Assembly: GCA_002418005.1 (NCBI GenBank) | Contig: DIDF01000063.1 | Span: forward strand, 1-60,695 | Reading direction: 5' to 3' | Origin: Lactobacillaceae bacterium UBA5807 | GTDB taxonomy: Bacteria > Bacillota > Bacilli > Lactobacillales > Lactobacillaceae | Length of the DNA: 60,695 nucleotides | Part shown: in pieces, positions 1 to 9,057 of the stretch | Position numbering within the stretch: position 1 is the stretch's first letter | How the letters are laid out: every line of letters starts with the position of its first letter | Program-made: the position numbers and the translations under genes | The notes under the pieces: model-generated | The model's database searches: none | What the model was told of the DNA's origin: nothing | What the model saw: the letters and a program-made list of their open reading frames with translations, nothing else

Positions 1-1226
1 ATTTGAACGGATTCAAATGGTTCACACATTTTACCGTCAATTTCTCGATAAATAACTTCTGGACGAGAAGCTTCAACTTCATAACCTTCTCGACGCATAG
101 TTTCAATCAAAATGGACAAATGAAGTTCACCACGTCCCGAAACCAACCAAGCACCAGGATTATCAGTATCTTCAACTCTCAAAGAAACATCAGTATGAAG
201 TTCACGCTTCAAACGTTCCTCAATTTGACGAGCAGTCACAAATTTGCCGTCTTGGCCAGCAAATGGTGAGGTGTTAGTCCCAATGGTCATTTGAAGTGTA
301 GGTGGATCAATCCGAAGAACAGGAAGTGGTTCAGGTTTGTTAGGATCAACAACCGTCTCACCAACGTTAATCTCTTCCATTCCGGATACGGCAATTAAAT
401 CGCCAGCTTTAGCTTCTTTGATATCTTCACGTTTTAAGCCAAAGAATCCCATGAGTTTAGTAACTCTAAAGTTCTTCTTAGAACCGTCAAGTTTCATAAC
501 AGTAACATTGTCGCCAACTTTAATTGTGCCACGGAAGACACGACCAATACCGATACGACCAACGAAGTCGTTATAATCCAACATAGCAACTTGGAATTGA
601 AGTGGCATATCAGAGTTATCAATTGGTGATGGAATATGCTTAATAATAGTATCAAAAATAGGCTTCATAGTATGTTTCTGAGTACTAATATCTGGATCAT
701 AGCTTGAAGTTCCGTTCATAGCTGAGGCATAAACGACTGGGAAGTCAAGCTGCTCTTCATCAGCACCCAACTCGATGAACAAATCAAGAACTTCGTCCAC
801 AACTTCTTTTGGACGAGCACCTTCACGGTCAACCTTGTTAATAACAACGATTGGAGTTAAATGCTGTTCAAGAGCCTTTTTAAGAACAAACCGAGTCTGT
901 GGCATTGTTCCTTCAAAAGCATCAACAACAAGAAGACAACCGTCGACCATCCGCATGATTCTTTCAACTTCACCACCGAAATCGGCATGCCCTGGGGTAT
1001 CCAAAATGTTAATTTGTTTATCCCCGTATTTAACCGCGGTATTCTTTGAGAGAATAGTGATTCCTCTCTCTCGTTCAATTGCATTTGAATCAAGGGCCCG
1101 ATCCTCAATGTGAACGTGTTTATCAAGGGTATCAGACTGTTTCAATAATTCGTTAACTAAAGTAGTCTTACCGTGGTCAACGTGGGCAATAATGGCAATG
1201 TTGCGAATGTCGTCTCTAAGTTTCAA
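1..1226 (-). CDS. typA: Ribosome-associated GTPase TypA/BipA, 3' part cut by window edge
   Basis: Translation GTPase of the EF-G family that acts on the ribosome under stress and low temperature. About 408 codons are visible; the C-terminal third lies outside the window. Seen in the protein: G1 motif AHVDHGKT (residues 14-21), RERGIT (switch I, about 52-57), DTPGHADF (76-83) and NKVD (130-133), followed by an EF-Tu-like domain 2 and the start of an EF-G domain III-like region. The start is TTG at 1226 (MKLRDDIRNIAIIAHVDHGK), preceded by AAAGGAAGC about 10 nt upstream; no ATG fits the conserved N-terminus. Identification is firm from the motif set. Confidence 0.95.
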   Translation of the reverse strand, partial: MKLRDDIRNIAIIAHVDHGKTTLVNELLKQSDTLDKHVHIEDRALDSNAIERERGITILSKNTAVKYGDKQINILDTPGHADFGGEVERIMRMVDGCLLVVDAFEGTMPQTRFVLKKALEQHLTPIVVINKVDREGARPKEVVDEVLDLFIELGADEEQLDFPVVYASAMNGTSSYDPDISTQKHTMKPIFDTIIKHIPSPIDNSDMPLQFQVAMLDYNDFVGRIGIGRVFRGTIKVGDNVTVMKLDGSKKNFRVTKLMGFFGLKREDIKEAKAGDLIAVSGMEEINVGETVVDPNKPEPLPVLRIDPPTLQMTIGTNTSPFAGQDGKFVTARQIEERLKRELHTDVSLRVEDTDNPGAWLVSGRGELHLSILIETMRREGYEVEASRPEVIYREIDGKMCEPFESVQ

Positions 1227-1291
1227 GTTAGCTGCTTCCTTTCATAATAAGTAACAATTAGGCACCCAGTCCAGTAATTGGCTATTAGCAT

Positions 1292-1320
1292 AAAAAAACT
1301 GTGACATCTTTCGTCACAGT
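1292..1320 (-). terminator. Intrinsic terminator after the inositol-phosphatase gene
   Basis: Perfect 8-bp arms ACTGTGAC (1298-1305) and GTCACAGT (1313-1320) with a 7-nt loop. On the minus strand the hairpin is followed by a run of seven T. It lies just past the stop of the 1325-2104 gene and separates it from typA. Confidence 0.85.
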
Positions 1321-1324
1321 ATGA

Positions 1325-2104
1325 CTATTGACTTACAATCGTAAGAACGTCTCGATGTGCATTTGGTGTTCCTAATAATACAGTAGTTGATGATAACATA
1401 TCCAAAGGCTGCCCGTCAATAGAGCTAATTTTGAATCCATTAGTTTCTAGCAAAATTTTCCCGGCACCAAAATCCCAAGGCTTAAGGTGAGAAATATATC
1501 CAACCAGTTCACCCTTTAAAACAGAAATAATGTCAATGCCAGCACTGCCATATATTCTCATTCCCAAAGACTTTCTAGAAACTTCATCAACATTATATTC
1601 ATTGCTTAGAACCATTGGCCCACTCAATCCAATTAACCCATCAGCTAATGAATAATTTTTTTCCATAGAAATCTTTTGGTCATTTTCAAAAACACCCAAA
1701 TCCGGACCGCCTGAATAAAGTTTATTGCCCATGACATCAAAAATATAACCTAAGATTCCCTGGCCGTTTTCATACAGCGCAATCATTATGGCAAAGTGAT
1801 TGCGTTGTTTGACAAAGTTCATTGTGCCATCGATTGGATCGACAATCCAAACTTGACCTTTGGAAGAAGTAACTTGATCACCAAGCCCTTCCTCACCAAG
1901 AATTTTCGAACCTGGATCATAAGAACGAATTTTATCTACTAAAAAATGCTCGTTGGCCTTGTCAACATTAGTTACTAAATCGCGCCGACCAGTTTTGGTA
2001 TTAACTACTAGTCTGCTTTTCATTTCTGTTAAAACCCGTTTACGAGATTCAGACAGCCAACTTTTTACTTCTCTATCTACTCTTCTAATTTCATCAATTT
2101 TCAT
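1325..2104 (-). CDS. Inositol monophosphatase family protein (SuhB-like)
   Basis: Mg-dependent sugar/inositol phosphatase family, 259 residues, a normal length. Metal-binding signatures are visible: EE at 71-72, WIVDPIDGTMNF (86-97) and the C-terminal WDFGAG motif (W210, D211). The substrate cannot be read from sequence; related enzymes act on inositol phosphates, fructose bisphosphate or 3'-phosphoadenosine phosphate. It starts 10 nt after the UPF0223 gene on the same strand, so the two are probably one transcript, as is common in lactobacilli. Its start has only a weak ribosome binding site. Confidence 0.88.
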   Translation of the reverse strand: MKIDEIRRVDREVKSWLSESRKRVLTEMKSRLVVNTKTGRRDLVTNVDKANEHFLVDKIRSYDPGSKILGEEGLGDQVTSSKGQVWIVDPIDGTMNFVKQRNHFAIMIALYENGQGILGYIFDVMGNKLYSGGPDLGVFENDQKISMEKNYSLADGLIGLSGPMVLSNEYNVDEVSRKSLGMRIYGSAGIDIISVLKGELVGYISHLKPWDFGAGKILLETNGFKISSIDGQPLDMLSSTTVLLGTPNAHRDVLTIVSQ

Positions 2105-2114
2105 TATTAAATGC

Positions 2115-2393
2115 CTAACACTTGATCATTTTTTTATCTGAGTTGATAGCTTGCTTAATAATCTCAAACGAATCATACCCCGACTGCTTTTTAAACTGGT
2201 CTTCAAGCTGTTTTTGTTCCATTTTTGTCGGAATAATTTTTCTAAATTTATTAAAAGAATCAACCAGTTCAGTAGAACTCACTCCTCGAGAATTCTCATA
2301 AGCCTTTTCAATTTGATTATAAAAATTGATTACGTCAACAATTTCACTGGTCTTCAAACCATCTGGCAATGGATACTGGTATTTTTCACTCAT
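2115..2393 (-). CDS. UPF0223 family protein
   Basis: Small cytoplasmic protein of unknown function, 92 residues from ATG 2393 (MSEKYQYPLPDG), the typical length for UPF0223. A longer reading from GTG 2408 is possible, but AAGGTGG lies 11 nt before the ATG and the family begins with the YxYPL motif seen here. It lies directly upstream of the inositol-phosphatase-like gene, a pairing known in Firmicutes. No catalytic motif is seen. Confidence 0.85.
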   Translation of the reverse strand: MSEKYQYPLPDGLKTSEIVDVINFYNQIEKAYENSRGVSSTELVDSFNKFRKIIPTKMEQKQLEDQFKKQSGYDSFEIIKQAINSDKKMIKC

Positions 2394-2444
2394 TTCACAA
2401 TCAACCACCTTTATAGGGTAGATTATAACAAAACTTTGTGAAAA

Positions 2445-2474
2445 ATAAAAAAGAGATGGTAAAAACCATCTCTT
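2445..2474 (-). terminator. Terminator of the pdh operon
   Basis: Arms AAGAGATGGT (2451-2460) and ACCATCTCTT (2465-2474) with an AAAA loop; on the minus strand a T-run follows. It lies 17 nt past the lpd stop and closes pdhABC-lpd. Confidence 0.9.
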
Positions 2475-2490
2475 CTTTCAAACATTTTAT

Positions 2491-3915
2491 TTAGATATGA
2501 GTTGGGAAGCCAATACCAACATCGGCAGCTTCTTGGACAGGTTCGCTCAAAGTTGGATGTGGATGAATTGTCAAAGAAATATCCTCTAGATTCATATGGC
2601 CATTAACTGCCAAACTCATTTCAGCAATTAAATCCGAAGCACCAGGTCCAACAATTTCACCACCAAGAATTGTCTTGTCGTCTTTATCAAAGATCCAACG
2701 AACAAATCCTTCAGCTTGATCAAGGGATACGGCTCGGGCATTACCTGCAAATGGGAACTTTGCAGTTCCAACATTGATACCTTTGTCCTTAGCTTGGGCT
2801 TGAGTCAAACCAACAACAGCTAATTCTGGGTCTGAGAAGCAAACAGCAGGAACACCAACATAATCATTTGCAGTATTCTTTCCTGAAATAGCCCCAGCAG
2901 CAACTTTGCCTTGGAAGAATGCTTTGTGGGCCAAAGCTGGACCAGAAGCAATATCACCAATTGCAAAGATGTGTGGTGAATCAGTTCTGCCTTGTTCATC
3001 AGTCTGAACAATTCCGTGATCATTAGTCTTAACTTTGGTGTATTCCAAACCAATATCATCAGTATTTGGCTTACGGCCAACAGTTACCATGCAATAATCT
3101 GCCTTAATGGTTGACTGCTTGCCATCAACTTCGTAAGTTACAGTCACACTGCTATCATCCTGAGTTGAAGAAATTGCTTTAGCAGATGTAAAGACATCTA
3201 CTCCCTTCTTCTTCAAGTTATTCAAAACAACGTGGACCATATCTTTAGTAAAACCGTTAAGAATTGAATCAAGGCCTTCGATGATAGTTACGTGAGCCCC
3301 AAGGTTAGCATAAGCACCAGCCAATTCAGTTCCAACATATCCACCACCAATAACAACAAATTCTTTTGGAATTTCTGGTAAATTCAATCCACCAGTAGAA
3401 TCGACAACTCTACCATCAAATTTGAAACCAGGAATTTCAATTGGACGAGAACCAGTTGCAATAATCAAGTTATCAAATTGAATCTTTTGGCCAGTATTGT
3501 TTTCCATAAATTGACGTGGGCCAACCGGCATTACTCTAAGAGTGGTGTCACTGTCAAGAACAGCTTCGCCTTTAATGATTTCAACTTTGTGTTTTTTAAG
3601 AAGCATTTCAACACCGCTGGTCATTCGATCAACGACTTTCTTTTGCTTCCATTCTTGAGTCTTGGCAAAATCAATTGTAGCTGGTTGAGTGGTAATTCCA
3701 TAGGTTGAAGCGTCATTAGCTTCTTGCAGACGATGACCGGCAGCAATTAAAGCCTTTGAAGGAACACAACCAACGTTCAAACAAACACCACCAAGGTTAC
3801 CCTTTTCAATCAGGGTGACTTTTTGGCCTAATTCGGAAGCACGGATAGCGGCAACATAGCCACCAGGGCCGCCACCAATGATAACTGTTTCTTTCTTTTC
3901 AACATCATCAGCCAT
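2491..3915 (-). CDS. pdhD: Dihydrolipoyl dehydrogenase (E3) of pyruvate dehydrogenase
   Basis: Flavoprotein that reoxidises the dihydrolipoyl arm of E2 and passes electrons to NAD. 474 residues. FAD-binding GGGPGG (14-19), redox-active disulfide C45-x4-C50 in GGVCLNVGC, a second nucleotide-binding GGGYVG in the middle, and the C-terminal catalytic HPHPTLSE (H453, E458). It is last in the operon, 7 nt after the pdhC stop, with the ribosome binding site GGAGGG. The signature is complete. Confidence 0.97.
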   Translation of the reverse strand: MADDVEKKETVIIGGGPGGYVAAIRASELGQKVTLIEKGNLGGVCLNVGCVPSKALIAAGHRLQEANDASTYGITTQPATIDFAKTQEWKQKKVVDRMTSGVEMLLKKHKVEIIKGEAVLDSDTTLRVMPVGPRQFMENNTGQKIQFDNLIIATGSRPIEIPGFKFDGRVVDSTGGLNLPEIPKEFVVIGGGYVGTELAGAYANLGAHVTIIEGLDSILNGFTKDMVHVVLNNLKKKGVDVFTSAKAISSTQDDSSVTVTYEVDGKQSTIKADYCMVTVGRKPNTDDIGLEYTKVKTNDHGIVQTDEQGRTDSPHIFAIGDIASGPALAHKAFFQGKVAAGAISGKNTANDYVGVPAVCFSDPELAVVGLTQAQAKDKGINVGTAKFPFAGNARAVSLDQAEGFVRWIFDKDDKTILGGEIVGPGASDLIAEMSLAVNGHMNLEDISLTIHPHPTLSEPVQEAADVGIGFPTHI

Positions 3916-3922
3916 TACTTAA

Positions 3923-5239
3923 TCATCCCTCCATCAAAAGCATATCTGGATCGTGAAGCAACTTGTGCATCAAGTTCAAAGCATTTTGAGCAAGGGCACC
4001 ATCAATTAATCTATGATCATAACTCAATGAAAGTTTAAGCATATTGCCGACTTTGATTTCGCCGTCATCATCAACAAATGGTTCCTTAGCAATCTTACCA
4101 ACACCAAGAATGGCAACTTCAGGTTGGTTAATAACCGGAGTGAACCAGCCACCACCAATTGAACCAACGTTACTAATAGTAATTGAACCACCGGCCATTG
4201 AATCTGGTGAAAGCTTGTTAGCAAATGCAGCTTCGGTATTTTCTTTAATTTCTTTAGCAATTTCAAACATGCCTTTAGAATCAGCATTATGAATTACTGG
4301 AACATACAATCCATCTGGAGTATTCGTAGCAATACCAACATTGAAGTAGTGTTTGTAAACAACTTCTTGAGTGGTGTCATCAATTGAAGCATTGAACTCA
4401 GGATATTGTTTCATAACTGCAACAATAGCTTTTACCATGTATGGCAAGAAGGTCAAATGAATATCTTGATCTGCAGCAATTGCTTTGTACTTCTTCCGAT
4501 TTGCCATTAACTTGGATACTTCAACGTCTTCAAATGAAGTTACGTGTGGAGCAATGTCCTTTGATTCACGCATCTTCTGAGCAATAATCTTACGCATTGG
4601 AGACATTGGTTCTCGAGTTTCAAGGTCGGGCTGGCTTGCTTTCCAAGGCTTGATAGCTTGTCCAGCAACTTTGGCAGCAGGAGCAGCACTACCAGCGGCA
4701 GGTGCGGCTGCAACAGGAGCGGCACCATTAAAGTTGTCAATATCAGCTTTAGTGATTTGACCATGCTTACCAGTTGCAGGAACAGCGGTAATGTCAACGC
4801 CTTTATCTCGAGCATACTGACGAACAGAAGGCATTGCTTTAACAACAGCATTAGGATTTGAAGCAGCAGGAGCAGCGGTTACGGCAGCTGATGCAGGTGC
4901 AGCAGCTGGTGCAGGTGCAGCTTGTGATTCATTTTCTGAAGCAGCAGCTTCTGAGGCACCTTCATCACTCTTAGATGAAGTGTCATCAGGTGTGTCAGGT
5001 GAGCCGTCATCAATAACAAGTAAAACGTCACCTTTTTCGACGGTTTCTCCTTCTTTACTATTTAAGCTCTTAACAGTACCAGCAACAGGTGATGGAATTT
5101 CAGTAACTGACTTATCGGTTTGAATTTCTACCAATGTGTCGTCTTCTTTGACTTTGTCGCCGACTTTGACATCATAAGCAGCAATTTCACCTTCAGTCAA
5201 TCCTTCACCCATTTCTGGGAGTTCAACTTTATAGGCCAT
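3923..5239 (-). CDS. pdhC: Dihydrolipoamide acetyltransferase (E2) of pyruvate dehydrogenase
   Basis: Core of the complex; transfers the acetyl group from lipoamide to CoA. 438 residues with a single N-terminal lipoyl domain (about 1-77, lipoylated K43 in QTDKSV), an acid/Ser linker and an Ala/Pro-rich swinging linker (about 85-130), a peripheral subunit-binding domain (about 135-167), a second Ala-rich linker and the catalytic domain ending in SYDHRLIDG (H409, D413). One lipoyl domain rather than two or three is common in Gram-positives. Third gene of the operon. Confidence 0.97.
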   Translation of the reverse strand: MAYKVELPEMGEGLTEGEIAAYDVKVGDKVKEDDTLVEIQTDKSVTEIPSPVAGTVKSLNSKEGETVEKGDVLLVIDDGSPDTPDDTSSKSDEGASEAAASENESQAAPAPAAAPASAAVTAAPAASNPNAVVKAMPSVRQYARDKGVDITAVPATGKHGQITKADIDNFNGAAPVAAAPAAGSAAPAAKVAGQAIKPWKASQPDLETREPMSPMRKIIAQKMRESKDIAPHVTSFEDVEVSKLMANRKKYKAIAADQDIHLTFLPYMVKAIVAVMKQYPEFNASIDDTTQEVVYKHYFNVGIATNTPDGLYVPVIHNADSKGMFEIAKEIKENTEAAFANKLSPDSMAGGSITISNVGSIGGGWFTPVINQPEVAILGVGKIAKEPFVDDDGEIKVGNMLKLSLSYDHRLIDGALAQNALNLMHKLLHDPDMLLMEG

Positions 5240-5272
5240 GGAATCTAACTTCCTTTCTGTTCTGATTTAGAT

Positions 5273-6253
5273 TTAGTAAGATAAGATGTCTCTAACCTTT
5301 GCTTCGATGTCATCTGCATTTGGAAGCCAATCATTTTCGGCCATAGCAAATGGGAAGACACTATCAGGTGAAGCGACACAGCCAATAGGTGAATCCAAAG
5401 ACATAATGTCCTTTTCAGCAATATCAGCAGCAACTTGGGCACCGGCACCAGCCATCTTTTGAGCTTCTTGGACAATAACTACTTTATGAGTCTTGTCAAT
5501 TGAAGCAAAGATAGTTGCGTCATCGATTGGTGAAAGCGAACGAAGGTCAATAACTTCAACAGAAATATTTTCCTTGGCTAACTTATCAGCAACCTTGAGT
5601 GCTTCGTTAACTTCAGCACTGTAAGCAACGACAGTAATATCTGTACCTTCACGAACAACTTTTGCTTTATCTAGCGGAACAGTGTACTTTTCTGCTGGAA
5701 TTTCGTCTCTCATAGAACGATAAAGTTTCAAGTTTTCCATAAACAGAACAGGGTCATTATTTTCAACGGCAGAAATGATCATGCCTTTTGCATCATATGG
5801 GTTTGCTGGAGTAACAACACGAAGTCCTGGCACACCAACAAACAAGTTTTCAAGAGAATCACCGTGAAGTTCAGCAGTATGAGTACCACCACCAAAAGGT
5901 GTTCTGATTGTGATAGGCATTGATTTTGCACCGGACATTCTGAATCTGTTACGAGACATTTGGCCGACAACAGAGTCAACAGCTTCCATTGTGAATCCCA
6001 TGAATTGAATTTCTGGAATTGGACGCCAACCAGTTAATGAAAGTCCAATTGACATGCCCAAAATTCCTGATTCAGCTAAAGGAGTATCGAAGACTCGGTC
6101 TTCACCATATTTGTCTTGAAGACCTTCGGTTGTACGGAACACACCACCGTTTTTACCAACATCTTCACCAAAAATCAGCGTCTTAGGATCATCTTGCAAT
6201 ACCTGATCAAGACCTTGGGTAATTGCTTTAATGTACGTTAATTTGTTAGCCAT
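5273..6253 (-). CDS. pdhB: Pyruvate dehydrogenase E1 component, beta subunit
   Basis: Transketolase-fold beta subunit of the heterotetrameric thiamine-diphosphate E1 enzyme, 326 residues. It begins with the family pattern of a short helix, then LIFGEDVGKNGGVFRTTEGL (residues 26-45), and carries the C-terminal transketolase domain. It starts 2 nt after the pdhA stop with AAAGGAGT upstream, so its translation is probably coupled to that of pdhA. Confidence 0.97.
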   Translation of the reverse strand: MANKLTYIKAITQGLDQVLQDDPKTLIFGEDVGKNGGVFRTTEGLQDKYGEDRVFDTPLAESGILGMSIGLSLTGWRPIPEIQFMGFTMEAVDSVVGQMSRNRFRMSGAKSMPITIRTPFGGGTHTAELHGDSLENLFVGVPGLRVVTPANPYDAKGMIISAVENNDPVLFMENLKLYRSMRDEIPAEKYTVPLDKAKVVREGTDITVVAYSAEVNEALKVADKLAKENISVEVIDLRSLSPIDDATIFASIDKTHKVVIVQEAQKMAGAGAQVAADIAEKDIMSLDSPIGCVASPDSVFPFAMAENDWLPNADDIEAKVRDILSY

Positions 6254-6255
6254 GA

Positions 6256-7377
6256 TTACTTCGACTCCTTTGCTTGATATTCTTTGATCTGTTCAGCAAC
6301 ATTTGGAGTAGGAACTTCAAATGTATTTTCAAGGAATTTAGAAACCTTTTGTTCAGGAGCAGCTTCAGCATCCTTCATGTCTTGTTTGAATTGATCCTTG
6401 TACTGAGCTGTAAGTTTATCTTCTTTGTCTTGGCTCCAAAGTTTCTTGGCAGTCAAAACTTTTCTCAAACGAATTAGTGGATCACGATCGAACCAAGGTT
6501 TTTCTTCTTCCTTAGTACGATATCTGCTTGGATCGTCACCGGCTGAAGAATGGGCACCGAAACGATATGTCAAAGTTTCAACTAATGCGGGTCCATTTCC
6601 AGCGGCTGCAAATTCACGGGCAGCTTTAGCAACCAAGTAGGTAGCAAGAATATCCATGCCATCAACTTGAGTTCCTGGAACACCTGATGCAACACCCTTT
6701 TGGGCAAGAGTCTTAGCAGCAGTTTGTTTCTTACGTGGAACTGAAATTGCCCAGCCGTTATCCTGAACGAAGAATACTTCTGGTGCTTGGAATGCACTGG
6801 CAAAGTTAATGCCTTCATAGAAGTCACCCTGTGAAGTACCACCATCACCAGTAAATACATAAGCAACGGTGTCCTTTTCACCATTCTTCTTGATGCCTAA
6901 TGCAGCACCAGCAGATTGAACATATTGTGCACCAATAATGATTTGTGGAATCCATGCACGAACACCACGTCTTACATAGTCATAGCATTGATAATGACCT
7001 TTGGACCATAAGAAACCTTCTTTAACTGTAGCACCGTGTTGAATCAATTGTGGTATATCACGATATGCAGGGAACAAATAATCTTGGTCTTTCATTGCTA
7101 AAGCAATTCCCATTTCGGAAGCTTCCTCACCATATGTTGGTGCGTAGAATCCTAAACGTCCTTGCTTTGAGAAACTCATGGTTTGTTCGTGAAGTGCACG
7201 CTCCCAAACCATCTTTTCCATAAAGTTAACAAGCTCGTCATCGCTGAACGAATCGAACAATTCCTGATTAACGATTTTTCCATTTTCGTCAATTACTTGA
7301 ACTGGTTTATCGTATGGATCGCTCATCGTTGACTTAATTTTGGCAAAATCAACAACTTGTTGCTTTTTAGCTGACAT
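6256..7377 (-). CDS. pdhA: Pyruvate dehydrogenase E1 component, alpha subunit
   Basis: Alpha subunit of E1, which decarboxylates pyruvate and reductively acetylates E2. 373 residues. The thiamine-diphosphate/Mg motif runs from GDG (177-179) to N207, and the HSSAGDDPSRYRT loop of the alpha family follows. First gene of the operon; ATG 7377 has AGGAAAGG upstream. The 280-nt gap before it holds the divergent control region shared with def. Confidence 0.97.
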   Translation of the reverse strand: MSAKKQQVVDFAKIKSTMSDPYDKPVQVIDENGKIVNQELFDSFSDDELVNFMEKMVWERALHEQTMSFSKQGRLGFYAPTYGEEASEMGIALAMKDQDYLFPAYRDIPQLIQHGATVKEGFLWSKGHYQCYDYVRRGVRAWIPQIIIGAQYVQSAGAALGIKKNGEKDTVAYVFTGDGGTSQGDFYEGINFASAFQAPEVFFVQDNGWAISVPRKKQTAAKTLAQKGVASGVPGTQVDGMDILATYLVAKAAREFAAAGNGPALVETLTYRFGAHSSAGDDPSRYRTKEEEKPWFDRDPLIRLRKVLTAKKLWSQDKEDKLTAQYKDQFKQDMKDAEAAPEQKVSKFLENTFEVPTPNVAEQIKEYQAKESK

Positions 7378-7527
7378 AAGAACACATTCCTTTCCTGATT
7401 AAGCTATACAGTAATGCACAAATGATCTTTCAAACTACAAGTCAAATCTAACACGCAAGTTGAAAAGAAGCAAGCCCTTACATTATTAATTTACCGCGTT
7501 TTCTGTCATTTCAAAGAAATCCAGTTT

Positions 7528-7581
7528 AGTAAAAATATTTTACTTTCAAAATGTAAGTTTGTGAATGATTTCGTAATCATT
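7528..7581. promoter_or_regulatory. Two palindromes between the divergent pdhA and def genes
   Basis: The 283-nt gap 7378-7660 separates two divergent genes. It contains a perfect inverted repeat AGTAAAA-ATA-TTTTACT (7528-7544) and a second with arms AATGATT/AATCATT around a 4-nt loop (7564-7581). Neither is followed by a T-run on either strand, so they look like protein-binding sites rather than terminators. The protein that would bind is unknown. No convincing -35/-10 pair was assigned for pdhA. Confidence 0.45.
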
Positions 7582-7660
7582 TTACTTGCATTTGAGGTAG
7601 TCTTTTGTTCTTTTTTACGATAGAATGAAAGTTAGTAATTAAATTCGGAGGTCTAAAAAA

Positions 7661-8227
7661 TTGTTTTTAATGAAAGATATCGTTAGAGACGGCGACCCGA
7701 TCTTGAGAAAAACTGCTGAAAAGGTAAAGTTCCCTCTAAGCGAAAAAGATAAGAAATTGGCCCAGGACCTTATGGAATACTTGGAGGTCAGCCAAGATGA
7801 AAAACAGGCTGAAAAGCTTCACTTAAGAGCAGGGGTTGGACTTGCTGCTCCTCAGGTTGGAGTTTCAGAAATGATGGCATCTGTTTTAGTTCCGGCCGAT
7901 GAGGATTCTGAAAGTGATAAGCCAGTTTTCAAAGACGTTATTATTAACCCATTGATAGTTTCCAATTCAGTTCAACGAGGAGCATTAACTGAAGGAGAAG
8001 GATGTCTGTCGGTCGATAAGGATATTCCTGGTTATGTTCATCGTTCTGCTAGAATAACTCTTGATTATCAAGATGTTGACGGCAAAAAGCATGAAGTTAG
8101 ACTGCGAAATTATCCTGCAGTTGTCTGTCAGCATGAAATTGACCATCTTCATGGAATTCTATTTTATGACCACATCAATAAGGACAATCCCTTTAAAAAA
8201 GAAGAAAACGAACTTTTCTTCTACTAA
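7661..8227 (+). CDS. def: Peptide deformylase
   Basis: Metallohydrolase that removes the formyl group from nascent proteins. 188 residues, with all three motifs: GVGLAAPQ (58-65), EGCLSV (113-118, metal-ligand Cys) and QHEIDH (157-162). Long form with the insert between motifs 1 and 2 typical of Gram-positive type II enzymes. The start is TTG 7661 (MFLMKDIVRDG): GGAGG lies about 8-9 nt upstream, while the internal ATG 7670 would be too far away, and relatives also have three residues before the MKDI. Confidence 0.95.
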   Translation: MFLMKDIVRDGDPILRKTAEKVKFPLSEKDKKLAQDLMEYLEVSQDEKQAEKLHLRAGVGLAAPQVGVSEMMASVLVPADEDSESDKPVFKDVIINPLIVSNSVQRGALTEGEGCLSVDKDIPGYVHRSARITLDYQDVDGKKHEVRLRNYPAVVCQHEIDHLHGILFYDHINKDNPFKKEENELFFY

Positions 8228-8260
8228 TTTCAAGTGAGAAAAAATAAAATAGCGATTCAA

Positions 8261-8303
8261 AAAAATGATTACCTAGAATTTTATTTTCTAGGTAATCATT
8301 TTT
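8261..8303. terminator. Bidirectional terminator between def and the 8302-8808 gene
   Basis: 18-nt arms (8261-8278 and 8286-8303), centre AATGATTACCTAGAA / TTCTAGGTAATCATT, with A/T runs on both outsides. It serves def on the plus strand, and its last bases overlap the stop codon of the convergent minus-strand gene. Confidence 0.9.
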
Positions 8304-8808
8304 AATCATTGTGCTTTGCTAGGCGATGCAAGTCATCCACGTATTCAACGGTAGTTTGGTTATTTAAATAAGCCACATCAAAATGAACTTCATCATCAAG
8401 ATCAAATAAATCAGTCACAACAAAAAGTGGTGAAGGTTTACTTCTCTGCTTTCTCATTAAGTCATTATCCTGACAATATCTTGTAATTCTTTGATTAAGT
8501 TCCAGTTTAAAAGCTTGTTTATCCTTGGTAACTTCTTGTTTTGGCAAAATATATTCAAATGCTAAAACCCCTCGTCCCCATACATCTGCAATTCTTTTAG
8601 AAAATAAATCCTTAGTATTCGCATTTACTAAGTAGCCATCATCAACCATTTTTGAAATGACAATTTTTATAAGGTGGTCGGTTTTGTTTTGCGCAGCAAT
8701 CTGCATTCTTCGAGTCGGTCTAGTCACAAAAATGTAGTGGATAAAATTGTAGACTATTAAGGCAGTCGCCAAGCCAATAATTATTTGAATAAAAATCTGA
8801 AGAGACAT
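8302..8808 (-). CDS. Membrane-anchored protein of unknown function
   Basis: 168 residues. One N-terminal hydrophobic helix (about 5-28) is followed by basic residues (TRPTRR), so the rest should face the cytoplasm. The soluble part is mixed alpha/beta without a motif I recognise. The gene stands alone on the minus strand between two plus-strand genes, has GGAAGA before ATG 8808, and reads as intact. I recall similar lone proteins next to rnjA in other lactobacilli, but no function is known to me. Confidence 0.75.
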   Translation of the reverse strand: MSLQIFIQIIIGLATALIVYNFIHYIFVTRPTRRMQIAAQNKTDHLIKIVISKMVDDGYLVNANTKDLFSKRIADVWGRGVLAFEYILPKQEVTKDKQAFKLELNQRITRYCQDNDLMRKQRSKPSPLFVVTDLFDLDDEVHFDVAYLNNQTTVEYVDDLHRLAKHND

Positions 8809-8903
8809 ATTTATTCTTCCTATACTGTTATCTAAATTTATGATTTTTTCAATTTAACTGCATTTATTTTAACACGAAACCACGTCTGAATAAGGATCTG
8901 AAA

Positions 8904-8933
8904 TTGGTAATATATACTTATCACTGTTATTAT
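8904..8933 (+). promoter_or_regulatory. Probable promoter of rpoY-rnjA
   Basis: TTGGTA (8904-8909) and TATTAT (8928-8933) with an 18-nt spacer. Transcription would begin near 8940, giving a 5' leader of about 115 nt. Confidence 0.5.
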
Positions 8934-8944
8934 GGTAAAATATC

Positions 8945-8966
8945 TGATATTAGTTGTGTAATATCA
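8945..8966 (+). promoter_or_regulatory. Hairpin at the 5' end of the rpoY-rnjA leader
   Basis: Perfect 8-bp inverted repeat TGATATTA / TAATATCA around GTTGTG. It would lie within a few bases of the predicted mRNA 5' end, about 90 nt before the rpoY start. There is no T-run after it, so it is not a terminator. A role in transcript stability or RNase J feedback is inference. Confidence 0.4.
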
Positions 8967-9057
8967 ACCACTTGTTCGCAATGAAGCCTGATAAAGCTTC
9001 TAAATAAAATAGAAAAATATATTTATTAGGTAATTTTATAATTAAGGAGTCTTTTTG

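Noticed and set aside
4540..4861. Overlapping reading frames within the Ala-rich linker of pdhC
   Set aside because: Long frames on the other strand and in other phases arise from the repetitive Ala/Pro codons and lack ribosome binding sites.
7480..7510. CcpA (cre)-like sequence upstream of pdhA
   Set aside because: The stretch AGAAAACGCGGTAA resembles the consensus only in its 5' half; too many mismatches to call.
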